A stretch of 64,000 bases of DNA from Saccharopolyspora endophytica (GTDB lineage: Bacteria; Actinomycetota; Actinomycetes; Mycobacteriales; Pseudonocardiaceae). Position numbers and translations under genes: made by a program. Positions 1-7,420 of the stretch are shown in pieces (within the stretch, counting starts at the first letter, position 1; each line of letters opens with the position of its first letter). The stretch covers positions 1 through 64,000 of the forward strand of contig NZ_JAGPXE010000005.1 of NCBI RefSeq assembly GCF_018070075.1, read 5' to 3'. The notes under the pieces were generated by a model. That model did no database searches. It was not told the origin of the DNA and saw only the letters and a program-made list of their open reading frames with translations.

Positions 1-2
1 CC

Positions 3-449
3 GATCCGACTTGCCGATCTTCTTCCGGTCTGCGCTCACAGCGTCAGAGCTCATCACTCACAGTGCCCATCCCGCCGGACCCACGCCCGGCGCGTCAGGC
101 TGGAAACACCGTTACCCCGACAGTCCCAATCTGCGGCCTTGCTCCGGCTGGCAACGTCGGAGGCCAAGCGTGCTTCCTGCTTTGCGTAGGAATAGGGTTC
201 GCAGGAGACACCAGTGGAAATTACGGTTTGAATTTCAGTCTGGGAATTGGAACTCCGGACGCCAGTATTAGCGCGACAACTACGCCCGTGGGGTCGGGGA
301 TCGGTAGCGGATTGCAGCTCTTCTTCTCAGGAGGCTTTCTGGGTAAAGGGGCCGTTGGGTACAGCGCAGGCGTTCCCTCTGGTGGAGGAAGTGTTGGCGT
401 GGCTCCACTGAGCGTATACGCGACGTATACCTGGCAGTGGTTCTGGTAA
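3..449 (+). CDS. C-terminal tail of an Rhs/YD-repeat-like protein (partial)
   Basis: This reading frame is open from the left edge to a TAA at 447-449, so only the C-terminal ~148 residues are present and the start lies outside the window. The first half is Pro/Arg-rich. The last ~90 residues are Gly/Ser/Val-rich with alternating hydrophobic residues and end in aromatic residues (TYTWQWFW). Such tails occur at the ends of actinobacterial Rhs/YD-repeat and polymorphic-toxin proteins; that assignment is by resemblance only. A 22-bp perfect inverted repeat follows the stop directly, which supports a real gene end. It sits inside the region interpreted as an integrated element. Confidence 0.45.
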   Translation, partial: DPTCRSSSGLRSQRQSSSLTVPIPPDPRPARQAGNTVTPTVPICGLAPAGNVGGQACFLLCVGIGFAGDTSGNYGLNFSLGIGTPDASISATTTPVGSGIGSGLQLFFSGGFLGKGAVGYSAGVPSGGGSVGVAPLSVYATYTWQWFW

Positions 450-451
450 TA

Positions 452-499
452 TGATCAAACCCTGGCGCGATGATGTTTCATCGCGCCAGGGTTTGATCA
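452..499. terminator. 22-bp perfect inverted repeat, terminator
   Basis: The arms at 452-473 and 478-499 pair perfectly around a 4-base loop (TGTT). The hairpin begins just after the stop codon of the partial Rhs-like gene and ends before the next small gene. It has no U-tract, as is usual for actinobacterial terminators, and is longer and more perfect than any other hairpin seen in the window. Confidence 0.75.
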
Positions 500-544
500 A
501 GTTTGCCGGGAGCTTTCATCAATAATTCCGAGGCTGAAGTCGAG

Positions 545-784
545 ATGAATTTTGAATCACTATTAGTTGCAATCCTTACCGTTGCAGGATTCCTTTTTGT
601 GGCGTTCAGCAAACCCTTCGCTCGGGTCAGTACAAAAAACGCTAGTAGTTATTGGCCAAAAATGTCAAATGAGAAGTTGGCGAGGTGGTTCCTCTGGCAT
701 AGGTGGGGCGCAGTCGCAGGTGGAATTTTTTTTCTTGCTATCGGGGTTCTATTTTTTTCGGGAGTCATTGGTCCGTCGCGCTAA
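545..784 (+). CDS. Small two-helix membrane protein, unknown
   Basis: This encodes 79 residues from the ATG at 545, with no convincing ribosome site; the frame also extends upstream to a TTG at 503. Two hydrophobic segments, about residues 5-20 and 53-70, flank a basic, Trp-rich middle (SSYWPKM, WFLWHRW), giving a hairpin-type inner-membrane topology. The coding DNA is clearly less GC-rich than the rest of the window, consistent with horizontal acquisition. It follows the Rhs-like tail, where an immunity protein would be expected, but nothing in the sequence proves that role. Not recognised as a known family. Confidence 0.5.
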   Translation: MNFESLLVAILTVAGFLFVAFSKPFARVSTKNASSYWPKMSNEKLARWFLWHRWGAVAGGIFFLAIGVLFFSGVIGPSR

Positions 785-981
785 GCTCACGGGCGCATAC
801 TAGTCAATGAATTGTGTGAGCCCACGCAAATGCGTCCCGAGGAGGCCCGATAATGCTTTGGGTGATGGCGCGCCACGACCCGCTGACCTCCCGCAACGTC
901 GGAGAAAGCAGCTCAGAGTCCGCTGCCCGGGGTGCTGAATCTGAAACGCTTAGTGACTTTAGGGTATGAAACCCCTGTTCG

Positions 982-1044
982 GAGGGCAAGCTGTATCTGT
1001 GTGGGGTCAAGGACTGCTATTTCAACCGCATCGTCGGCTACTCG
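982..1044 (+). pseudogene. IS3-family transposase (OrfB) fragment
   Basis: In one frame this short stretch reads GKLYLCGVKDCYFNRIVGYS, which matches the conserved rve-domain segment of IS3-family OrfB transposases (typical form GKLYLCAIKDVYSNRIVGYS). The frame is stopped upstream by a TGA in the same phase and downstream at 1075-1077, and the DDE motif blocks that should follow are missing. It is a decayed remnant of an insertion sequence, in keeping with the mosaic content of bases 1-1383. Confidence 0.6.
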
Positions 1045-1210
1045 ATGGGTCTGCCCAGGATTTGGTTGACGCCTTGACCTGCACCAGGGCTTCTCGCTCG
1101 TTTCAGTGTCACCGCTGCGGACGGGCGTAGACACCTCGGCTCATCCGGGTTGGGACTGTCAGCTGATCGGCTCTCTTTCGGTGAGCGTTGTTGATCTCTG
1201 GGAGCAAAGA

Positions 1211-1231
1211 TTTGGGAGGATTTTGGGAGGA
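1211..1231 (+). repeat. Tandem 10-bp repeat, possible integrase arm sites
   Basis: TTTGGGAGGA occurs at 1211-1220 and again at 1222-1231, about 100 bases before the tRNA-Val fragment. Short direct repeats beside the crossover core are typical of tyrosine-recombinase arm-type sites. That role is an inference from position; no integrase gene is visible in the window. Confidence 0.35.
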
Positions 1232-1333
1232 TGGATGTTCCTTGAACTGCACTCAACCGCATCTAGGTGGCGGGAACGGTATGGTCGCGACCTGCTGGTT
1301 CTCGATTTTCGCAGGTCAGGGGCCTGCGACTGT

Positions 1334-1383
1334 CTACCTTGACACGGTAGAGGTCACTGGTTCAATCCCAGTATCGCGCACCA
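1334..1383 (+). other. 3' half of tRNA-Val(GAC): integration junction
   Basis: The stretch folds as the 3' half of a tRNA: anticodon stem 1334-1338/1346-1350 around the loop TTGACAC (anticodon GAC), variable loop 1351-1355, T stem-loop 1356-1372 with TTCAATC, acceptor strand ATCGCGC 1373-1379, discriminator A and CCA 1381-1383. The expected 5' half (starting GCGCGAT with an AGCTCAG-type D arm) is absent upstream. Tyrosine integrases that use tRNA genes duplicate exactly this part, from the anticodon to the 3' end, so this is read as the far attachment site of an element lying to the left. The intact tRNA gene would be outside the window. Confidence 0.75.
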
Positions 1384-1537
1384 CCACTTCACGCGGCGTG
1401 ACGATTTCGTTCCGCCTCACGCGAGTTCGCGCGTCGATCCGCGAGGTGATCACCCGGACGATTCAGCGGTAGCCGGTGTCGCTTTCCTCGGTGATTCGTC
1501 AAATCCGCTCGAACAGCCGTGTCCGTCACCGGTTTCG

Positions 1538-1582
1538 CGCTGTACCGGTGGACACGAAGGTGACGCGTCCACCGGTACAGCG
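1538..1582 (-). terminator. Terminator of the MaoC operon
   Basis: A perfect 16-bp stem (1538-1553 with 1567-1582, CGCTGTACCGGTGGAC and its complement) surrounds a 13-base loop. It lies 6 bases beyond the stop codon of the leftward MaoC gene and closes the SDR-amidohydrolase-MaoC operon. Confidence 0.75.
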
Positions 1583-1587
1583 GTGGG

Positions 1588-2073
1588 TCATTCGAAGAAG
1601 CGGTACACGGCCTCGGCGACGACCGCCGGACGCTCGTGGCCCTCGAGCTCGATCCGCCCGCCGACGATCAGCTGCACGCCACCTTTCGGCAGAACCTCCA
1701 CCGCTGTGAGCGTCGCGTGCAGGCGGATCCGGCCACCGGCCGGAACCGGGTTGGTGAAGCGGACCTTGTTCAGCCCGTAGTTGATCGCCATGGTCGCGCT
1801 GTCCACCTGCAGGACCTCCGCCCACATCGGGATGATGAGCGAGAGCGTCAGGTAGCCGTGCGCGATCGGCCCTCCGAACGGGCTTTCCGCCCGGGCGCGG
1901 TCGGGGTCGACGTGGATCCACTGGTGGTCGTCCGTGGCGTCGGCGAAGGTGTTGATCCGCTGCTGGGGGACCTCGACCCAGGAACTCGTGCCCAGTTCCG
2001 CTCCCTCCAGCGCCTGGAGGTCGGCGAGCGTGGCGACGCGGGTCGTGGTCGGCGCGGTCGTGCTGTCGGTCAT
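1588..2073 (-). CDS. MaoC-like (R)-specific enoyl-CoA hydratase
   Basis: A 161-residue single hot-dog protein of the MaoC dehydratase family, predicted to add water to an enoyl-CoA in the cytoplasm. The catalytic block FADATDDHQWIHVD (about residues 43-56) carries the Asp49/His54 pair of the hydratase-2 motif. GGPIAHGYLTLSL (about 67-79) is the conserved helix that lines the acyl pocket. Length is normal for a stand-alone member. The ATG at 2073 has a GAGGAG ribosome site. It is the last gene of the operon SDR, amidohydrolase, MaoC, so it probably handles a CoA intermediate of the same pathway. Confidence 0.85.
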   Translation of the reverse strand: MTDSTTAPTTTRVATLADLQALEGAELGTSSWVEVPQQRINTFADATDDHQWIHVDPDRARAESPFGGPIAHGYLTLSLIIPMWAEVLQVDSATMAINYGLNKVRFTNPVPAGGRIRLHATLTAVEVLPKGGVQLIVGGRIELEGHERPAVVAEAVYRFFE

Positions 2074-2100
2074 GGCATCTCCTCGTTCGAACGCGGCCGG

Positions 2101-3003
2101 TCAGCTCTTGACGCCGAGAACGCGCAGCGCGTTCTCCTTGAAGATCAGCGGGGCGACCTCGGGTTTGATGTCGAGCTTGGCGAAGTCGTTGCGCCAGCGG
2201 TCGACCTGGATGACGGGGAAGTCGGAGCCGAAGAGGACCTTCTCGCGGAGCATCGTGTTGGCGGCTTTCACCAGCTGCGGCGGGAAGTACTTCGGCGACC
2301 ACCCCGACAGGTCGATGTAGACGTTCGCCTTGTGCATGGCGATCGAGATCTGGGAGTCGACCCACGGCACCGCGGGGTGAGCCAGGACGATCGTCAGATC
2401 GGGGAAGTCGGCCGCGACGTCGTCGAGCAGCATCGGGTCCGAGTAGCGGAGCTTGATGCCGTGCCCACCGGGGAGCCCGGCACCGATGCCGGTCTGCCCG
2501 GTGTGGAACAGCGCGGGCACGCCGGCCTCGGAGAGCAGCTCGTACAGCGGGTAGAACCGGCGGTCGTTGGGTTCGAACCCCTGCAGGCTCGGGTGGAACT
2601 TGAAGCCCCGCACGCCGTAGTCGTCGAGCAGGGTTCGGGCGCGCTTGACCGCGGTCGTTCCTTGCCAGGGATCGACCGAGCCGAACGGGATGAGCACGTC
2701 GTTGTGCGCGGCGGCCAGTTCGGCGATCTCCTCGACGGAGTTGGGCGCGTGGCCCGACGCCGAGGTGGCGTCGACGGTGAACACGACGGCGGCCATGTTG
2801 CGCTCCCGGTAGTGCGCAGCGATGGAGTCGATCGTGGGCGTGCGCTCGTGGCCGGACTTGAAGTACTTCTCCGAAGCCGCCATCAGCTCGTCGTCGACGG
2901 ACTTGTGCCCGCACCCGTCGATCTCGACGTGGGTGTGCACGTCGATGGCCTCGATCGCGTCGAAGTCGACGGCGCACTCGTATCGGGTCACCTCGTCGCT
3001 CAT
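2101..3003 (-). CDS. Amidohydrolase-superfamily hydrolase/decarboxylase (Amidohydro_2)
   Basis: A 300-residue TIM-barrel metal enzyme of the Amidohydro_2 group, which includes ACMSD and gamma-resorcylate decarboxylase-like proteins. Visible metal ligands are HTH at residues 23-25, His167 (ALFHTGQ), His209 (VLAHPAVP) and Asp261 (LFGSDFPV). The ATG at 3003 overlaps the stop of the upstream SDR gene by four bases (ATGA), so the two are translationally coupled. Family members hydrolyse or decarboxylate cyclic or aromatic acids. The substrate cannot be told from sequence; context suggests a step in catabolism of a CoA-activated acid. Confidence 0.8.
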   Translation of the reverse strand: MSDEVTRYECAVDFDAIEAIDVHTHVEIDGCGHKSVDDELMAASEKYFKSGHERTPTIDSIAAHYRERNMAAVVFTVDATSASGHAPNSVEEIAELAAAHNDVLIPFGSVDPWQGTTAVKRARTLLDDYGVRGFKFHPSLQGFEPNDRRFYPLYELLSEAGVPALFHTGQTGIGAGLPGGHGIKLRYSDPMLLDDVAADFPDLTIVLAHPAVPWVDSQISIAMHKANVYIDLSGWSPKYFPPQLVKAANTMLREKVLFGSDFPVIQVDRWRNDFAKLDIKPEVAPLIFKENALRVLGVKS

Positions 3004-3914
3004 CGGGCCGGCACCTCCTCCGGGAATTCCTCGCCCACCGACTCGACGGCGTGATCGAAGGTCGCGGCCCATGCGGTCGCGATGTCGTCGGCCGACCACC
3101 CGCCGTCGTGGAACGCGGTCGTCGTCAACTGCGGGTGCGACCACAGCGCGAGCCGGTCCCCGCCGACCGAGATGGCCTGGCCGGTGATCTCTGCCGCCGC
3201 TTCGGAGGCCAGGAACGCGACGACTCCTGCGGCGTCCTCGGGCGTGCCCATCCCGACGTCGCGCCGGATGACGGCAGGCAGCGGCTCGCCGCGCTTCATC
3301 GACTCGACGTGCGGTGCGAGGAACGGGATGGTCTCGGTCATCGCCGTCGCGGCGACCGGGCACAGGGCGTTGACGGTGATGCCGGCCCGCTGCAGCTCCA
3401 TCGCCCAAGTCCGGACCATGCCGACGATTCCGGCCTTCGCGGCCGAGTAGTTGGTCTGCCCGAAGTTGCCGCGCTGACCGGCGGGAGAACCCACGCAGAT
3501 GATCCGACCGCCCTCTCCCTGCTCCCGGAAGCGCTGCACCGCCCGGCGAACGCAGGTGAAGGTGCCGCGCAGGTGCACGTCGATCACCGCGTCGAAGTCC
3601 TCGTCGGTCATCTTCCACAGCACCTTGTCCCGCAAGATGCCGGCATTGGTGACCAGGACGTCCAGTCGGCCGAACTCCTCGACGGCGGCGGCCACCAGTC
3701 GCTCGGCCGTCTCCGCGCTTCCCACCGGAGCCACCACCGCGATCGCGCGGCCTCCGGACTCGACGATCTCGGCGACGGCGGCGTCCGCGGTGGCGCGGTC
3801 CACGTCGTTGATCACCACCGCGGCTCCGCGCCGCGCGAGCTCCTTCGCGTACGCCAGGCCCAGGCCCTGCCCGCTACCGGTGACGACGGCAACCTTGGTG
3901 CTCAGATCCATCAT
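3000..3914 (-). CDS. SDR-family 3-hydroxyacyl-CoA/alcohol dehydrogenase
   Basis: A classical short-chain dehydrogenase of 304 residues. The cofactor loop TGSGQGLG is at about 12-19, NAG at 90-92, the catalytic Ser143, and Tyr156/Lys160 in YSAAK. The C-terminal ~50 residues beyond the core resemble the extended SDRs of the peroxisomal multifunctional-enzyme type. Two ATGs are adjacent at the start (3914 and 3911); the AAGGAGC ribosome site is better spaced for the second. First gene of the leftward operon, divergent from a marR gene, with a palindromic operator-like motif in the shared 87-base promoter region. Confidence 0.85.
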   Translation of the reverse strand: MMDLSTKVAVVTGSGQGLGLAYAKELARRGAAVVINDVDRATADAAVAEIVESGGRAIAVVAPVGSAETAERLVAAAVEEFGRLDVLVTNAGILRDKVLWKMTDEDFDAVIDVHLRGTFTCVRRAVQRFREQGEGGRIICVGSPAGQRGNFGQTNYSAAKAGIVGMVRTWAMELQRAGITVNALCPVAATAMTETIPFLAPHVESMKRGEPLPAVIRRDVGMGTPEDAAGVVAFLASEAAAEITGQAISVGGDRLALWSHPQLTTTAFHDGGWSADDIATAWAATFDHAVESVGEEFPEEVPAR

Positions 3915-3958
3915 GCTCCTTAGGTCGAGTCCTTCGCATGGTAAAATCCATAGTTAAG

Positions 3959-3976
3959 ATTTTCAATTATTTAGAT
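3959..3976. promoter_or_regulatory. Putative MarR operator, copy 1
   Basis: ATTTTCAATTATTTAGAT lies in the AT-rich spacer between the SDR operon and the divergent marR gene. It matches 14 of 18 positions of a second site (8665-8682, opposite orientation) in front of the acyl-CoA dehydrogenase operon. The half-sites form an imperfect palindrome, as expected for a MarR dimer. The binding protein is inferred to be the MarR encoded at 4002. Confidence 0.55.
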
Positions 3977-4001
3977 GTAGAGATGTGGACAGGGGAGACG
4001 C

Positions 4002-4448
4002 ATGCCGCAGTCGCAAGGCCACTCGTTGGCGGAGGACCTCGGTTTTCTGCTCTCGCGTTCCGGGGGGATCCTGGCCGGTGCGGTGAACAAGGCACTGGTC
4101 CCGCTGGGTCTGAAGGTGCGCTCGTACACCGTCTTGGCGCTGGCGTGCGAAGCGCCCGAAGGGGTCAACCAGCGCAGCGTCGCGGCCACGATGGGGCTCG
4201 ACCCCAGTCAGATCGTGGGCCTGGTCGACGACCTCGAGGAGCGCGGCCTGGTCGAACGCACGGCAGCTCCGGCGGACCGCCGCAACAAGCTGATCGTGGC
4301 CACGGACGAAGGGCGCGAGCTGCACGCGGACGCCAGTGCGCGCGCTGCGCAGGTGGAAGCCGGGTACCTCGAGCACCTGTCCGGCGAAGCGCTGGACCAG
4401 CTGCGAGAAAGCCTGCAGCACATCGTGTTCCCGAACAGCACGAGCTGA
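4002..4448 (+). CDS. MarR-family regulator of the catabolic island
   Basis: A 148-residue winged-helix MarR protein. The DNA-binding part spans about residues 55-100 (NQRSVAATMGLDPSQIVGLV as helix-turn-helix, then the ADRRNKL wing). It is divergently placed against the SDR operon and faces the transporter operon. A motif shared by the two promoter regions suggests that it represses both catabolic operons and perhaps itself, with release by the substrate or its CoA thioester, as is usual in this family. The ATG at 4002 was chosen because the preceding GGGGAGACGC supplies a plausible ribosome site. Confidence 0.85.
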   Translation: MPQSQGHSLAEDLGFLLSRSGGILAGAVNKALVPLGLKVRSYTVLALACEAPEGVNQRSVAATMGLDPSQIVGLVDDLEERGLVERTAAPADRRNKLIVATDEGRELHADASARAAQVEAGYLEHLSGEALDQLRESLQHIVFPNSTS

Positions 4449-4455
4449 TCCGGCC

Positions 4456-4484
4456 GTGGGCGGACCCCATCAGCGTCCGCCCAC
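4456..4484. terminator. Bidirectional terminator between marR and the MHS transporter
   Basis: GTGGGCGGAC (4456-4465) pairs perfectly with GTCCGCCCAC (4475-4484) around a 9-base loop. It lies between convergent genes and overlaps the last codons of the leftward transporter. Confidence 0.65.
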
Positions 4485-5810
4485 CGCATCCAGATCGTTG
4501 TCCTTGCTCTCGCCGCCCAGGAGGATGAACACCGCGCTGACCAGGCACAGCCCGATGATGAACAGGCCGACCGGCAGGATCGAGCCGCCGGCGGAGGCGA
4601 ACAGCGATGCCAGGATCACCGGGGTGAAGCCCGCACCGACCAGGGTCGCCAGCTGATAGCCGAGCGAGGCGCCCGTGTAGCGGCTGCGCGTGCCGAACTG
4701 CTCGGAGATGTAGGCCGCGATCGGTCCGTACGTGGCGCTCTGGCACAACGTGTAACCGATGAAGGCGAACGCCGCCGCTGCGAGGGTGCCCTGGGCGAGG
4801 AGCATGAACAGCGGGTAGACGAGCACCACCATCCCGGCCAGGCCGCCCAGCATCACCGGTCGACGGCCGACCCGGTCGGACAGCCGGGCGTAGCCGAGCA
4901 CCAGGAAGATCGCGCAGAACTGGCCCACGGCGAAGCCGAGCAGCACTTCGGACTTCACCCCTCCGTGCTTGATCGCGTAGGTGATCGCGAACGTGGTGAA
5001 CGCGGTCTGCATGCCGAAGGCGGCGATGCAGGCCAACGCGGAGAACACCACGGTTCGCGGGCGGCGCAGCACGACGAAGAGCGGCGGAGCGGACTCCTCG
5101 CGGTCGGCCCGCTCCCGGGCCGCGCGCTCAGCGGCCGCTCGGAACACGGGGCTCTCGCTGACCTTGGAGCGGACGTACAGGCCGAGCGCGAGCATCACGG
5201 CCGACACGAGGAAGGGAACGCGCCATCCCCAGCTGAGGAAGTCCTCGGAGGGCAGCAGCGCCGCTCCGGACATGGCGAGGGTGCCCAGCAGCGCACCTGT
5301 GGGCGCACCCGCGTTGGTGAACGCGGCGAGGAAGCCCCGCCGCTTCGGTTCGGCGTGTTCGAGCGCCATGAGCGCCGCACCGCCCCACTCGCCGCCGATC
5401 GCGACGCCCTGGAGGACCCGCAGCGTGACCAGCGCGATCGCACCCCACGACCCGATCATCGACGCCGGCGGGATCAGTCCGATCAGGCAGGAGGCCGCTC
5501 CCATGATGGCCATGGACAGCACCAGCATCTTCTTCCGGCCGATCAGGTCGCCGAAGTGGCCGAACACGACGCCTCCGAGCGGGCGCGCGAGGTAGCCGGC
5601 GGCGAAGGTGCCCAGCGAGGCGATGGTCGCAGCGGCGGGCGAGAGGCCGGAGAAGAACACCGGCCCGAACACCAACGAGGCGGCGGTGCCGTAGAGCAGG
5701 AAGTCGTAGTACTCGAGCGTGCTTCCCAGGTAGCTCGACAGCACCACGCGGGCGGCTTCTCCCGTTCGCGGGGGTGATGACTGCGTTCTCGCGGAGCCGG
5801 TCTCGGTCAT
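4470..5810 (-). CDS. MHS-family metabolite:H+ symporter (MFS)
   Basis: A 446-residue, 12-helix major-facilitator transporter of the metabolite:H+ symporter subfamily (ShiA/ProP/KgtP-like). Signature segments are STLEYYDFLLYGTAA at the first helix and HFGDLIGRKKML (G-x-x-x-D-x-x-G-R-[KR]-x loop) between helices 2 and 3, repeated as RLSDRVGRRPVM in the second half. It probably imports the carboxylic acid degraded by the neighbouring enzymes. Last gene of the operon acyl-CoA dehydrogenase, ligase, transporter; 69 bases separate it from the ligase. Substrate not deducible. Confidence 0.85.
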   Translation of the reverse strand: MTETGSARTQSSPPRTGEAARVVLSSYLGSTLEYYDFLLYGTAASLVFGPVFFSGLSPAAATIASLGTFAAGYLARPLGGVVFGHFGDLIGRKKMLVLSMAIMGAASCLIGLIPPASMIGSWGAIALVTLRVLQGVAIGGEWGGAALMALEHAEPKRRGFLAAFTNAGAPTGALLGTLAMSGAALLPSEDFLSWGWRVPFLVSAVMLALGLYVRSKVSESPVFRAAAERAARERADREESAPPLFVVLRRPRTVVFSALACIAAFGMQTAFTTFAITYAIKHGGVKSEVLLGFAVGQFCAIFLVLGYARLSDRVGRRPVMLGGLAGMVVLVYPLFMLLAQGTLAAAAFAFIGYTLCQSATYGPIAAYISEQFGTRSRYTGASLGYQLATLVGAGFTPVILASLFASAGGSILPVGLFIIGLCLVSAVFILLGGESKDNDLDAVGGR

Positions 5811-5879
5811 GGTGCTCCTTCGGTCGGTGAACGAGGGGATCGCGCAGCGCGTCGGACAGCGCCGCTGGGGGACGGCCCG

Positions 5880-7397
5880 TCAGCGGGCGTGGAGCCGCCG
5901 GAGTTCGCTCTTGCGGATCTTCCCGGTGGCGTTGCGGGGGATCTCGTCGAGCACGAGCAGCGACTTCGGGATCTTGTACTTCGCCAGGCGTTCCCCGAGG
6001 TACTCGACCACCTGCTCGTGCGTCAGCGCGTGCCCGTCGTCCAGGCTCACCGCCGCGCAGCCGACCTCGCCCCACTTCTCGTCCCGGATGCCGAAAACCG
6101 CGCAGGAGGCCACGCCCGGCATCTCCAGCAGCACCGCCTCGATCTCGGCGGGGTACACGTTCTCCCCGCCGGAGATGATCATGTCCTTGAGCCGGTCCAC
6201 GATCGTCACGAAGCCGTCCTCGTCGGGGAGCCCGACATCGCCCGAGCGGAACCAGCGCCCGTCGGTGAAGGCGTCGGCGGTGGCGTCCGGCCGGTTCCAG
6301 TACTCGCGCATGACGTTCGGACCGCAGATCTGGATCTCGCCGCGCTCGCCCGGCGCCACCTCGCGCCCGTCCTCGTCCACCACCCTGACGTCGGTGAAGA
6401 AGTGCGGAACACCGGCGGTTCCGCGCTTGCGCTCCACGTCGTCCGGAGTGAGGATCAGCGCGCCCGGACCGGTTTCGGTCAGGCCGTAGCCCTGGCAGAT
6501 CTTGATGCCGCGTTCGGCGTAGGTCCGCAGGGTCCGGGGCGGTACGGGTGCCGCGGCGACGATCACCCGCCGGATGGCGGACAGATCCGTCGAGGCCCAG
6601 TCGGGGTGGGAGCTGAGCGCGTCGAACATGGTCGGCACGCCGAAGGTGTAGGTGATCCGCTCCCTCTCCAGAGCCCGCAGGGCCCGGCCGGGCTCGAAGC
6701 CCTCCTCGATGACCACGGTGCCGCCCTTGAGCAGCGTCGGCAGCGCGACGAAGTCCAACGCCGCGGTGTGGAACAGCGGAGCGCACACCAGGGCGGTCTC
6801 ATCGCTGGTGAGGTCGAGGTCGATCACCGCGTTCATGACGCTGAACACGATGTTGCCGTGCGTCAGCACCACGCCCTTCGGGCGACCGGTCGTACCGGAG
6901 GTGTACATGATGAAGCACGGGTCGTCGTGCGACACCGGTTCGTCGATGCGCGCGGTGTCGGCCGAGGCGATGAGGTCCTCGTAGCCGACGGCGTCCGCGG
7001 GTGAGTCCCCGTCGCGCATGACGACTCGTGTCGCGGAACCGCTCGAGGCCCGCGCGATCTCGGTCAGCTCCTGCGAGTGGATGAGGACCGAAGCGCCGGA
7101 ATCGCGCAGGGCGAACTCGACTTCCGGTGCGGTCAGCCGCGCGTTGAGCGGGACGAAGATCGCACCGAGCAGGCCGGAGGCGAACAGCGCTTCGAGGTAG
7201 GCGGGGTGATTCGCGCTCAGCAGCGCGACCCGGTCCCCGCGCCCGACCCCGAGCTCCCGCAGGGCGTGCGCGAGCCGGGTGACCCGGTCGTCGAGGTCCC
7301 GGTAGGTGATCCGACGATCGCGGAACGACATCGCGACCTTCTCCGGGGAGAGCCGGAACCTGCGGTGGGGCCAGGAACCGGTGCCTTCGTTGCGCAT
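5880..7397 (-). CDS. Acyl-CoA ligase (ANL superfamily AMP-dependent synthetase)
   Basis: A 505-residue ANL enzyme that activates a carboxylic acid to its acyl-CoA with ATP. The P-loop-like A3 motif YTSGTTGRPKG is at about 165-175. YGLTETG (A5), RSGDVG with the following hinge, and RNATGKIRKSEL with the catalytic Lys493 near the C terminus are all present, so the enzyme looks intact. The ATG at 7397 has GGAGCC seven bases upstream. It lies between the acyl-CoA dehydrogenase and the transporter in one operon and is likely the entry step of the pathway. Aryl or branched/fatty acid substrates are possible. Confidence 0.85.
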   Translation of the reverse strand: MRNEGTGSWPHRRFRLSPEKVAMSFRDRRITYRDLDDRVTRLAHALRELGVGRGDRVALLSANHPAYLEALFASGLLGAIFVPLNARLTAPEVEFALRDSGASVLIHSQELTEIARASSGSATRVVMRDGDSPADAVGYEDLIASADTARIDEPVSHDDPCFIMYTSGTTGRPKGVVLTHGNIVFSVMNAVIDLDLTSDETALVCAPLFHTAALDFVALPTLLKGGTVVIEEGFEPGRALRALERERITYTFGVPTMFDALSSHPDWASTDLSAIRRVIVAAAPVPPRTLRTYAERGIKICQGYGLTETGPGALILTPDDVERKRGTAGVPHFFTDVRVVDEDGREVAPGERGEIQICGPNVMREYWNRPDATADAFTDGRWFRSGDVGLPDEDGFVTIVDRLKDMIISGGENVYPAEIEAVLLEMPGVASCAVFGIRDEKWGEVGCAAVSLDDGHALTHEQVVEYLGERLAKYKIPKSLLVLDEIPRNATGKIRKSELRRLHAR

Positions 7398-7420
7398 GGG
7401 GTGTGGCTCCTTCGGTCTGC

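Noticed and set aside
1300-1383. A complete tRNA-Val gene
   Set aside because: The acceptor 5' strand (GCGCGAT) and D arm are missing upstream of the anticodon stem, so only the 3' half is present.
1636-3923. Long plus-strand frames across the MaoC, amidohydrolase and SDR genes
   Set aside because: Low-complexity Arg/Val/Asp-rich translations typical of the complement of high-GC genes; the minus-strand products carry all catalytic motifs.
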